A DNA stretch of 8,972 nucleotides from Candidatus Woesearchaeota archaeon (GCA_014728835.1 WJKY01000064.1:1-8972), one strand, 5' to 3'. Shown: positions 1-5,352, counted from the stretch's first letter. The notes: generated by a model from the letters alone, not told the origin. Made by a program: numbers and translations.

Positions 1-157
1 AAATAAATCTAAGGCTCTATAACAATATCAAACTATACAATCAGATTTAAGATTAGTCAAAAGCCAATTAGAAAATGCAGAAGAAAGATTAACTGAACTT
101 AGTCAAAAATCAACTGATATTGATCTACCAAAAGCTAAAAATCGATATAAAGAATTA
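1..157 (+). other. Upstream continuation of the SMC coiled-coil frame, interrupted by a stop codon
   Basis: Reading the smc frame leftwards from its first ATG gives continuous heptad-like sequence (QSDLRLVKSQLENAEERL and following), so the coiled coil does not begin at 158. At 20-22 the frame contains TAA; the codons before it (NKSKAL) also look coil-like. No ATG, GTG or TTG lies in frame between 23 and 157. Either the gene is split or broken here, or the base call or assembly is wrong near the left edge. The N-terminal Walker A half of SMC is not in the window. Confidence 0.6.
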
Positions 158-2227
158 ATGAAAGAAATCAATAAAACAGCATCTAATGATTCTAAATTAG
201 CTTTGCAATTAGGCGAATTAAAAAAAGATTTGATAAAGAAAAAAGAAAATTTAGCTAAAGCAAAAATTCACGCCAGTTCAGCGCAGGAATTACTGATGCG
301 CGACACAGCAGTTAAAACAATTTTAAACAAAAAGATTTCTGGCGTGCACGGTACTGTTTCTGATTTGGGAAAAGTTGATAATAATTTTTCTATGGCTCTA
401 AAAGTTGCAGCTGGCGGAAGAATGAAAAATATTGTTGTCAAAGATGCAAACACAGCAATCAAATGTTTAAATACTTTGAAAAAACAAAGAAAAGGAATTG
501 CAACGTTCTTACCACTTTCAAAACTTAAAACATTTTCAAAAACAAGAGTTCCGAAGAAAAAAGGTGTGCATGGTTTGGCGTCTGATTTAATTTCATGTGA
601 TAAAAAATTTGAAAAATTATTCAGATATATTTTCGGCAATACTTTAGTTGTTGAGGATGTAAAAACTGCAAAATCATTAGGTGTTGGAAAATATCGGATG
701 GTTACTTTAGACGGCGACTTGTTTAATATTTCAGGCGCCATTACAGGTGGTTTTAGACGTCGCAGTGCAGGAATTGGTTTTAAAAATAAAAAATTTGGAG
801 GAGAAATTGACAAATTAGAATCATCAATTTCAAAAATAAATAATGAAATAACTTCTCTAGAAAAACAACGCAGTAAACTTGATGTTAATTTAATTAATTT
901 AAGAAAAGAAAAAATACAACTTGAAAGTAAGATTGAGTTAGTAAAAAATACTGACGGAAAAGACTTGAAAAAAGAATTAGAAAAGAAAATTAAAAGCTTT
1001 AAAGAAAAAGAAAAGAAATTACAATCTCAAGTTTCTTCATCTGAAAAAGAAATTAAAAAAATAAAAAATAAACTAGAAAAAATTTCTTCTGAAAGAGATT
1101 TGTTGCGTTCACAAGCAAAAGAATTGCGAGCAAAAGTTCAAGCTGGCGAAGGAGAAGAAACACAAGCAAGAAAGCAACTAGCAGTAATAGAGGCTGAATT
1201 AGAAAATGCTTTGTTGCCAGAAAAAGAAAATACAACAAGAGTTTTAAAAGAATTAGAAAAAGAAGCATCACAATTTAAAAAACAGATTTTAGATGAGCAA
1301 AACAAATACAAAAATTTAGAAAAAGAATTAAAAAATAAAGAAAAAGATGAAAAGAAATCTCAAAATAAATTAAGAGACCTTTATGCTAAGAAAGGAAAAT
1401 TAAATGAAGATATACGAAAAAAAGAAGATGAACTGCTTTCTGTAAAAGAAAAATTAAACAAAGCAGAACAAGAACAAAATTCTTTAACTGTTTTAAAAGC
1501 AGAACTAGAAGGTGAACTTGCTGGATTAAAAGAGGAATTTGAACCTTTTGAAAGTACTATATTACTTGAAAGCGTTAAAACCATTGGCGAAGCAAAAAAG
1601 AAAGTAAGATATTTAGAACATAAAGTTTCTGATATGGGAAATGTTAATCTAAAAGCTCTTGAGGCATTTGAAGAAGTTAAAAAAGAATATGAAAATTTAG
1701 CTTGGAAGTTATCTAAGCTAAAAACAGAAAAAGAAGACATATTAGAAGTTATTGAAAACATTGAGAAAAAGAAAAAAGATGCTTTTATGAAAACTTATGA
1801 TGAAATAGCTGATAATTTCAAAGATATTTTTAGGAAAATCGCAACTAAGCACCACGCAGAACTTGCACTTGAAAATGAAGAAGATCCATTTGAAGGCGGA
1901 ATTAATGTAGATATTAAAGATGAAAAAGGTAAGAAAACTTCTCTTGCTGCGCTTTCAGGCGGTGAAAAAGTTATTGTTGCCTTGGCATTTATTTTTGCAA
2001 TTCAAGAACATGAACCTTCACCATTTTATTTATTTGATGAGATTGATGCTGCTTTAGATAAAGTTAATTCAGAAAAAGTTGCAAAACTTTTAAATGAATA
2101 TGGCAAAAAAGCACAAATAATTATAATCAGCCATAATGATGCAGTTATTAGCGAATCAAATACTTTGTATGGTGTAAGCATGAACAATAAAACTGGAGAA
2201 TCAAACATAGTTAGTTTAAAAATTTAA
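158..2227 (+). CDS. smc: Chromosome segregation protein SMC, C-terminal two-thirds (hinge, coil, ABC head)
   Basis: SMC is the ATPase of the prokaryotic condensin that compacts and segregates chromosomes with ScpA and ScpB. Numbering from the ATG at 158: residues 1-60 are the end of the N-terminal coil. Residues about 62-198 are the hinge, with two GVHG strings (62-65, 136-139) and a closing GAITGG (193-198). Residues about 205-490 are Lys/Glu-rich returning coiled coil. The C-terminal head has the ABC signature LSGGEK (599-604), Walker B FYLFDEIDAALD (623-634) and the H-loop SHND (His659). The Walker A head and roughly the first 200 or more coil residues are absent, and the coil continues upstream of 158 to a TAA at 20-22. 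The ATG is therefore only the first available start and probably not the native one. It lies one base before the M50 gene, as first visible member of the operon. Family identity is certain; integrity is not. Confidence 0.93.
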   Translation: MKEINKTASNDSKLALQLGELKKDLIKKKENLAKAKIHASSAQELLMRDTAVKTILNKKISGVHGTVSDLGKVDNNFSMALKVAAGGRMKNIVVKDANTAIKCLNTLKKQRKGIATFLPLSKLKTFSKTRVPKKKGVHGLASDLISCDKKFEKLFRYIFGNTLVVEDVKTAKSLGVGKYRMVTLDGDLFNISGAITGGFRRRSAGIGFKNKKFGGEIDKLESSISKINNEITSLEKQRSKLDVNLINLRKEKIQLESKIELVKNTDGKDLKKELEKKIKSFKEKEKKLQSQVSSSEKEIKKIKNKLEKISSERDLLRSQAKELRAKVQAGEGEETQARKQLAVIEAELENALLPEKENTTRVLKELEKEASQFKKQILDEQNKYKNLEKELKNKEKDEKKSQNKLRDLYAKKGKLNEDIRKKEDELLSVKEKLNKAEQEQNSLTVLKAELEGELAGLKEEFEPFESTILLESVKTIGEAKKKVRYLEHKVSDMGNVNLKALEAFEEVKKEYENLAWKLSKLKTEKEDILEVIENIEKKKKDAFMKTYDEIADNFKDIFRKIATKHHAELALENEEDPFEGGINVDIKDEKGKKTSLAALSGGEKVIVALAFIFAIQEHEPSPFYLFDEIDAALDKVNSEKVAKLLNEYGKKAQIIIISHNDAVISESNTLYGVSMNNKTGESNIVSLKI

Positions 2228-2228
2228 A

Positions 2229-2888
2229 ATGGCAAAGAAAAAATTCAAATTTACATTCAGCACATCAGAAATAAAACAACTTACAATAGCAGCGCTAGCT
2301 ATTGCTTTTGCATTTGCAATGATACTTTTTCGCAGGGAAATTTTTACTGCATTTGCAGAAAGACAATTCATACAAATTTTAATTTATATTAGTTTATCTC
2401 TGCTTGTAGTTGGTTTAGCATTTATATTACATGAACTTGGTCATAAATTTGTTGCGCAAAAAAAGAATTTATGGGCTGAGTTTCGTATGTGGCCAATGGG
2501 TTTGTTATTGGCAATTGTAACTTCTTTATTTGGTTTTGTATTTGCAGCTCCAGGCGCTGTTATGATTTTGCCTGCAAAAAAATCTAAACGCGGTTTTGGA
2601 TTTGCTCGCGTTCCAATGAAAGATATGGGGCAAATAGGAGCGGCAGGACCAATTGTAAATATTATTTTAGCAGTAATTTTTTCTATTGCAGCTGTTTTAT
2701 CACAGTTCATAGTTGCGCAAATAAATATCTGGAGAGTTGCAGCGCAGATAAATATTTGGCTAGCAATTTTTAATTTAATTCCATTTGGAATGTTGGACGG
2801 CTTTAAGATTTTTAGATGGAACAAATTAATTTGGGGAGGATTAATGGGTTTATCTGCTATTATGTTTATTTTAGTAATATTAATGTAA
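2229..2888 (+). CDS. M50-family (site-2 protease-like) membrane metalloprotease
   Basis: This 219-aa polytopic membrane protein has the zinc-metalloprotease motif HELGH at 68-72 (His68, Glu69 catalytic, His72) inside a hydrophobic stretch. The third zinc ligand motif NLIPFGMLDG is at 182-191 (Asp190), and a GPIVN turn at 140-144 is typical of M50 enzymes. Hydrophobic segments lie at about 18-34, 47-70, 88-115, 138-165 and 200-219; there is no PDZ domain. All catalytic residues are present, so it is probably active in intramembrane cleavage; the substrate is unknown. The start is the ATG one base after the smc stop, with no room for a separate ribosome site, which implies translational coupling. 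scpA follows after one base. From memory, many bacteria also place a site-2 protease near scpA/scpB, so the linkage may be functional, but that is inference. Confidence 0.9.
   Translation: MAKKKFKFTFSTSEIKQLTIAALAIAFAFAMILFRREIFTAFAERQFIQILIYISLSLLVVGLAFILHELGHKFVAQKKNLWAEFRMWPMGLLLAIVTSLFGFVFAAPGAVMILPAKKSKRGFGFARVPMKDMGQIGAAGPIVNIILAVIFSIAAVLSQFIVAQINIWRVAAQINIWLAIFNLIPFGMLDGFKIFRWNKLIWGGLMGLSAIMFILVILM
2715..2759 (+). repeat. In-frame 18-nt direct repeat within the M50 gene (AQINIW twice)
   Basis: Codons 163-168 and 172-177 both encode AQINIW, at 2715-2732 and 2742-2759, a 27-nt period. The two DNA copies differ at only two positions, both synonymous third bases. It lies between two membrane segments, just before the NLIPFGMLDG motif, and looks like a small internal duplication retained at protein level. 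Confidence 0.7.
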
Positions 2889-2889
2889 A

Positions 2890-3663
2890 ATGGCAACAGA
2901 AGATCACGAACAAATTCATAAATTAATATTTAAAGAAGATGATATTACTTGGAGATCTTTAATTCATGAATTAGTAAGAGAGGGAAAAATAGACCCATGG
3001 GATGTTGATGTTTCTGTTTTAGCAAATGAATATTTGCAGATAATTGGGAAATTAAAAGAATTAAATTTTAGATTATCTGGCAAAGTAATTCTTGCTGCAG
3101 CAATTTTACTGAAATTAAAATCAAAAAGACTAGGAATGGAGCAAATAATGTCTGTTGTAAATCCTGAAGAAACAGATGATGCTATGCAGGATGAATTATT
3201 AATGCAACAACAAAAACAAGAAAAACATTTTACCAAAGCAAAACTAAAACCAAGAGTTCCTGGTGTAAGAAAAAGAAAAGTTACAGCAGATGAATTAGTT
3301 GGTGCTCTAAAAAAAGCTTTGGAGGTTGAAGAAAGACGGAAAAAAAGATTAGCTGACATTGCAGCTGCAAAACCACCGCCACCAAAAAAACCAAAAAAGA
3401 AAGTAGACATTTTCAATAAAATCGAGGAAGTGTGGGCGCGATTAAAAGATTATATTGCAAAGCGCAAAGCAAAAGCAATTGAGTTCACACACATTGTTCC
3501 AACTAAAAAGAAAAAAGATATTATCTGGACCTTTGTGCCTTTGCTTCACTTGGCAAATGATAACAAAATTGAACTTAAGCAAGAAGATGCATTTGGAAAA
3601 ATACAAGTTTTAGTAAAGGAAAAGGAATTACATAAAACATTAAATAAGGATATTGCTAAATAG
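2890..3663 (+). CDS. scpA: Segregation and condensation protein A (kleisin)
   Basis: ScpA is the kleisin that bridges the two SMC heads and recruits ScpB. The 257-aa protein has the N-terminal ScpA signature, WRSLIHELVREGKIDPWDVDV at about 21-41, followed by LANEYL and the helix with AAAILLKLKSKRLG (69-82) that packs on the SMC neck. A charged central region (about 90-160) leads to a Pro/Lys linker (161-171). The C-terminal winged helix (about 200-245, IIWTFVPLLHLANDNKIELKQ) matches the part that binds the opposite SMC head. The ATG is one base after the M50 stop, in the same TAAAATGGCAA context as the smc/M50 junction, so translation is probably coupled. The stop (TAG, 3661-3663) is followed after nine bases by the first copy of the scpB start. 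Length is normal for archaeal ScpA. Confidence 0.94.
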   Translation: MATEDHEQIHKLIFKEDDITWRSLIHELVREGKIDPWDVDVSVLANEYLQIIGKLKELNFRLSGKVILAAAILLKLKSKRLGMEQIMSVVNPEETDDAMQDELLMQQQKQEKHFTKAKLKPRVPGVRKRKVTADELVGALKKALEVEERRKKRLADIAAAKPPPPKKPKKKVDIFNKIEEVWARLKDYIAKRKAKAIEFTHIVPTKKKKDIIWTFVPLLHLANDNKIELKQEDAFGKIQVLVKEKELHKTLNKDIAK

Positions 3664-3672
3664 GACTTGAAA

Positions 3673-3780
3673 ATGAACGAAATCAAATCTAAAATTGAGG
3701 CAGGGATGCTCGCCCATCCCGAGGGCGTTCTCACTAGCGTTCGAAAAGAACAAATTAGCAAATATGAGTATAATGGATGA
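3673..3780 (+). other. Mini-ORF 1: scpB start fused to insert-encoded tail (35 aa)
   Basis: ATG at 3673 opens MNEIKSKIEA, then reads through the G+C-rich insert (GMLAHPEGVLTSVRKEQ...) to TGA at 3778-3780. AGGA lies 8-11 bases before the ATG. The stop lies inside the start region of mini-ORF 2, whose ATG is at 3773 (8-nt overlap). It could be a translated leader peptide that passes ribosomes on, or simply the debris of an interrupted scpB start. No recognised domain. Confidence 0.35.
3703..3744 (+). mobile_element. G+C-rich palindromic insert 1 (candidate miniature element)
   Basis: It begins immediately after GAGGCA of scpB-start copy 1. By hand count it is about 63% G+C, against roughly 30% around it. 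It opens with a perfect 6-bp hairpin GGGATG/CATCCC (3703-3708, 3715-3720; loop CTCGCC). Further on, GTTCT (3727-3731) or GTTC (3739-3742) can pair with AGAAC or GAAC ending at 3751, giving alternative stems; GCGTTC occurs twice. It has no transposase and no recognised family. The right boundary is uncertain, since A+T-rich sequence resumes gradually before copy 2. The mobile-element label is inference. Confidence 0.4.
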
Positions 3781-3874
3781 GATAAAATCAAAAATCGAGG
3801 CAGAGCTGTCACGGTCAGCTCGCACCCGCTTCGCTGCTTTGCAGCTCAGAAGGACACTAAGGGGTAAAAAGTGA
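3773..3874 (+). other. Mini-ORF 2: second scpB start fused to insert-encoded tail (33 aa)
   Basis: ATG at 3773 opens MDEIKSKIEA and continues through the second G+C-rich insert (ELSRSARTRFAALQLRRTLR...) to TGA at 3872-3874. That stop overlaps the GTG start of intact scpB by 4 nt (GTGA), the classic termination-reinitiation arrangement. The tail is Arg/Lys-rich and of unknown function. It may be a coupling leader rather than a functional peptide. Confidence 0.35.
3803..3849 (+). mobile_element. G+C-rich palindromic insert 2 (candidate miniature element)
   Basis: It sits in exactly the same place relative to the scpB-start repeat as insert 1, directly after GAGGCA. The 3803-3865 stretch is about 60% G+C by hand count. 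It opens with a perfect 6-bp hairpin GAGCTG/CAGCTC (3803-3808, 3816-3821; loop TCACGGT). A second CAGCTC at 3842-3847 could pair with the same left arm, and GCTGC/GCAGC (3833-3837, 3841-3845) forms a competing 3-nt-loop hairpin. The architecture is shared with insert 1 but the primary sequence is not. The family is not recognised. Confidence 0.4.
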
Positions 3875-4389
3875 ACGAAATCAAATCAAAAATCGAGGCA
3901 ATATTGTTTTGCCTGCCACAAGGAATTGATACGCGAGCATTAGCTAAGAAACTAAACCTCGGCTCTAAAGGCAGAGTAAAAGCTGCAATAAAAGAGCTTC
4001 AAGAAGATTATAAGAAAAGAAGCGCAGGATTGGTTATTGTAAAAGAAAGTGGTGCATGGAAGTTCAAAATTCCAGATGAATTCTTAGGTTTAATCAAAGA
4101 GGCTGCAGAACCAGAAATGAATACAGCTACTTTACAAACATTAGCATATATAGCATACAGAAGAGGCAGCAGGCAATGTGATGTTGTTCGCGTGCGCTCA
4201 AATAAAGCATATGATCACATTAAAGAATTGCTTGCAAAAGGATTTCTAAGCTCTGAAAAATCTGGCTTATCAAAATTTTTAAGACCAACTAAAAAATTCT
4301 ATGAATATTTTAAATTAAAGCCAGGTGAGAAGCTAAAGATCCCAGAAGATAAAAAAATAAATAATTTTACGGATCAAGCGCATCTATAA
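3871..4389 (+). CDS. scpB: Segregation and condensation protein B (kite subunit)
   Basis: ScpB dimers bind the central region of ScpA and complete the SMC condensin. The 172-aa product has the expected two winged-helix domains. The first spans about 1-75 (AILFCLPQGIDTRALAKKLNL, then the GLVIVKESGAWKFKI wing). The second spans about 80-150 (ATLQTLAYIAYRRGSRQCDVVRVR, then the LLAKGFLSSEKSGLSKFLRPT wing). The start is GTG at 3871, with AAGGGGT (3859-3865) five bases upstream as a plausible ribosome site. The two upstream ATG copies of the same N-terminus run into stops and cannot make full-length ScpB without re-initiation or bypass. The 3' end overlaps the convergent gene by 23 nt. Family identity is strong; which start is used in vivo is the open point. 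Confidence 0.9.
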   Translation: MNEIKSKIEAILFCLPQGIDTRALAKKLNLGSKGRVKAAIKELQEDYKKRSAGLVIVKESGAWKFKIPDEFLGLIKEAAEPEMNTATLQTLAYIAYRRGSRQCDVVRVRSNKAYDHIKELLAKGFLSSEKSGLSKFLRPTKKFYEYFKLKPGEKLKIPEDKKINNFTDQAHL

Positions 4390-5086
4390 GAAGTTCTTCT
4401 ATTGGTATAACATCTTCATCCCATTGATGCACTAAATACGGCCGTTTCCATTTTAAGATAAGTGCAGGGTCTTTGTTTTGTGCGACATTTATTTTTAGTT
4501 CTTGTGGCCGCGCATACCACAATACCTCCATTTCTATTTCTGAAGGTTCTGGGAATACTTTAGAATTTCTAGTTAGAATTTCGTCAAGTGGATTTGTTCC
4601 CAGCGCTTTTGTATAAATTTTGTAGCTTTTTTGTTTTGCTTCAGCAGATTTTTTTATAGCTTCGTCAGGTATAAATGGAACACCAGATTCAAAATCAATT
4701 TTGTATTTTTTTCCGTCGTGTATATATCTCCAAACTCTATCTTGTAATCTCGCATTACAAAATAAAGGAATGTCTATTTTGCAAAGTCCTTTTAATTCAT
4801 CACCACTACCGTAACTATATGCTTCGTGTTTTTCTAAGTCTACAGTAACTTCTCTTTGCAAATCAAAAAGTTTCGGCGACAATTCTTTATAATGTCTTGA
4901 CATTTTAAATCTAAACCATTCATCTACAAGCGTTAGAACAGCATTTTTTTTAGTATCTGATTGAGTCCTTAATGGAGAATAATTATATATTTGTTCAAGC
5001 GCCTCTAAGATTTTTCCTTCTTTTGGTTTATTATAATATACTCCACAATCTGTTATTGGCCTAAAATCAACTACTTCTGTTTCCAT
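4367..5086 (-). CDS. Conserved-looking protein of unknown function (239 aa)
   Basis: I do not recognise this protein. It begins METEVVDFRPITDCG and is soluble, with no signal peptide or membrane segment. It is acidic overall and Trp/Tyr-rich, with three cysteines (in DCG, GLC and FCN contexts). The C-terminal half (from about PEPSEIEMEVLWYARPQEL) looks beta-rich and ends with the string VIPIEELLIDAL. The start was chosen by the ribosome site: AGGAGGTG lies six bases before the ATG at 5086. A possible GTG at 5095 would itself sit inside that site, so it is rejected. The gene follows the zinc-ribbon microprotein by 16 nt on the same strand, so the two are probably one operon. It overlaps scpB tail-to-tail by 23 nt. 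Confidence 0.82.
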   Translation of the reverse strand: METEVVDFRPITDCGVYYNKPKEGKILEALEQIYNYSPLRTQSDTKKNAVLTLVDEWFRFKMSRHYKELSPKLFDLQREVTVDLEKHEAYSYGSGDELKGLCKIDIPLFCNARLQDRVWRYIHDGKKYKIDFESGVPFIPDEAIKKSAEAKQKSYKIYTKALGTNPLDEILTRNSKVFPEPSEIEMEVLWYARPQELKINVAQNKDPALILKWKRPYLVHQWDEDVIPIEELLIDALDP

Positions 5087-5092
5087 TTTTTT

Positions 5093-5100
5093 CACCTCCT
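5093..5100 (-). promoter_or_regulatory. Strong Shine-Dalgarno site that fixes the 5086 start
   Basis: On the minus strand AGGAGGTG is followed by AAAAAA and ATG. This near-perfect complement to the 16S rRNA 3' end makes ATG 5086 the start rather than the GTG at 5095, which overlaps the site. It lies just after the stop of the upstream zinc-ribbon gene. Confidence 0.85.
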
Positions 5101-5102
5101 GA

Positions 5103-5246
5103 TTAATAAATCACCAAACCGCAATAGCGGCAATAAATCTCTCCAGTTGCATAATCAGGCATTAGTTTTTTACAGTTGCAAGCAGGGCAAGCGTCTATAG
5201 TTAACAAAGATGGTTGGTTTTTTTGGGTTTTGATATGAAGTTTCAT
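5103..5246 (-). CDS. TFB-type zinc-ribbon microprotein (47 aa)
   Basis: The short ORF encodes a 47-aa protein whose residues 17-46 match the zinc ribbon at the N-terminus of archaeal transcription factor B (TFIIB): CPAC at 20-23, then LMPDYATGEIYCRYCGLVI, with CRYC at 39-42. The four zinc ligands would be Cys20, Cys23, Cys39 and Cys42, with an extra Cys25. The cyclin-fold core of TFB is absent and the ORF ends cleanly with TAA, so this is a free-standing ribbon. In TFB this domain contacts RNA polymerase and recruits it to promoters. A stand-alone ribbon might compete with TFB or serve a separate zinc protein; this is inference. GGAGGT lies eight bases before the ATG. It is the first gene of a two-gene operon with the 239-aa protein. 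Confidence 0.85.
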   Translation of the reverse strand: MKLHIKTQKNQPSLLTIDACPACNCKKLMPDYATGEIYCRYCGLVIY

Positions 5247-5254
5247 TTTATTTT

Positions 5255-5260
5255 ACCTCC
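5255..5260 (-). promoter_or_regulatory. Shine-Dalgarno site of the zinc-ribbon gene
   Basis: GGAGGT on the minus strand, eight bases upstream of the ATG at 5246. Its presence supports this very short ORF as a real gene. Confidence 0.8.
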
Positions 5261-5282
5261 ATAGTACAATAGAGTTGTATTT

Positions 5283-5291
5283 TACATATAG
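5283..5291 (-). promoter_or_regulatory. Candidate archaeal TATA box for the zinc-ribbon operon
   Basis: Minus-strand CTATATGTA is centred about 41 nt upstream of the ATG. Initiation about 25 nt downstream would give a leader of roughly 16 nt that just includes the GGAGGT site. The A+T-rich background limits confidence. Confidence 0.45.
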
Positions 5292-5295
5292 TTTG

Positions 5296-5313
5296 TTGAC
5301 AAAAAAGTGTCAA
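5296..5313. promoter_or_regulatory. Inverted repeat TTGACA-N6-TGTCAA, candidate operator
   Basis: Perfect 6-bp arms at 5296-5301 and 5308-5313 are separated by AAAAAG. The repeat lies directly upstream of the candidate TATA box of the minus-strand operon and within the region shared with the divergent regulator. A dimeric winged-helix protein, possibly that regulator, could bind here; this is inference. Confidence 0.5.
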
Positions 5314-5330
5314 TAGTGTTTGCATTTTAT

Positions 5331-5352
5331 TTTCTTTCCATATGGAAAGAAA
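5331..5352. promoter_or_regulatory. Perfect 22-bp palindrome upstream of the wHTH regulator
   Basis: The left half TTTCTTTCCAT is followed without spacer by its exact complement ATGGAAAGAAA. A direct repeat AAAGAAAT follows at 5346-5353 and 5362-5369. It lies 48-70 nt before the regulator's ATG (5401) in the divergent intergenic region. Perfect dyad symmetry of this length suggests a dimer-binding operator, possibly autoregulatory. A TTG-started extension of the downstream gene through the palindrome is possible but unlikely. Confidence 0.6.

Larger units (their letters stand above)
3673..3900 (+). repeat. Three copies of the scpB 5' end at a spacing of about 100 nt
   Basis: A 30-nt unit encoding MNEIKSKIEA occurs at 3673-3702, 3773-3802 (MDEIKSKIEA) and 3871-3900 (the start of intact scpB, with GTG). 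Start-to-start spacing is 100 and 98 nt. By hand count the copies differ at 3 (1 vs 3), 5 (2 vs 3) and 6 (1 vs 2) positions, mostly third codon positions. Copy 3 matches copy 1 better in its first half and copy 2 in its second half. The two intervening spacers are G+C-rich in their first 42-47 nt and do not clearly resemble each other in sequence. Confidence 0.92.

Noticed and set aside
268..813. Long minus-strand open frame opposite smc
   Set aside because: It is the reverse reading of a well-supported coding region, with Phe/Ser/Leu-rich composition typical of antisense to Lys/Glu codons.
2964..3416. Minus-strand open frame opposite scpA
   Set aside because: Poly-Phe/Gly-rich antisense of the Pro/Lys linker; there is no ribosome site and scpA is unambiguous on the other strand.
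3736..3751. GTTCGAA in insert 1 resembling a tRNA T-arm
   Set aside because: The flanking bases do not form a 5-bp T stem, and no acceptor or anticodon arms can be drawn in the segment.
3546..3825. Minus-strand open frames across the scpB start array
   Set aside because: They overlap the scpA end and the repeats, have no ribosome site, and show no family resemblance; they follow from the plus-strand repeats.
3673..3900. CRISPR-like repeat-spacer array
   Set aside because: Only three repeats, which are the coding start of scpB, with about 70-nt spacers that carry their own hairpins; no cas genes are nearby.
5087..5095. GTG start adding three residues to the 239-aa protein
   Set aside because: The GTG lies within the Shine-Dalgarno sequence that is ideally spaced for the ATG at 5086.
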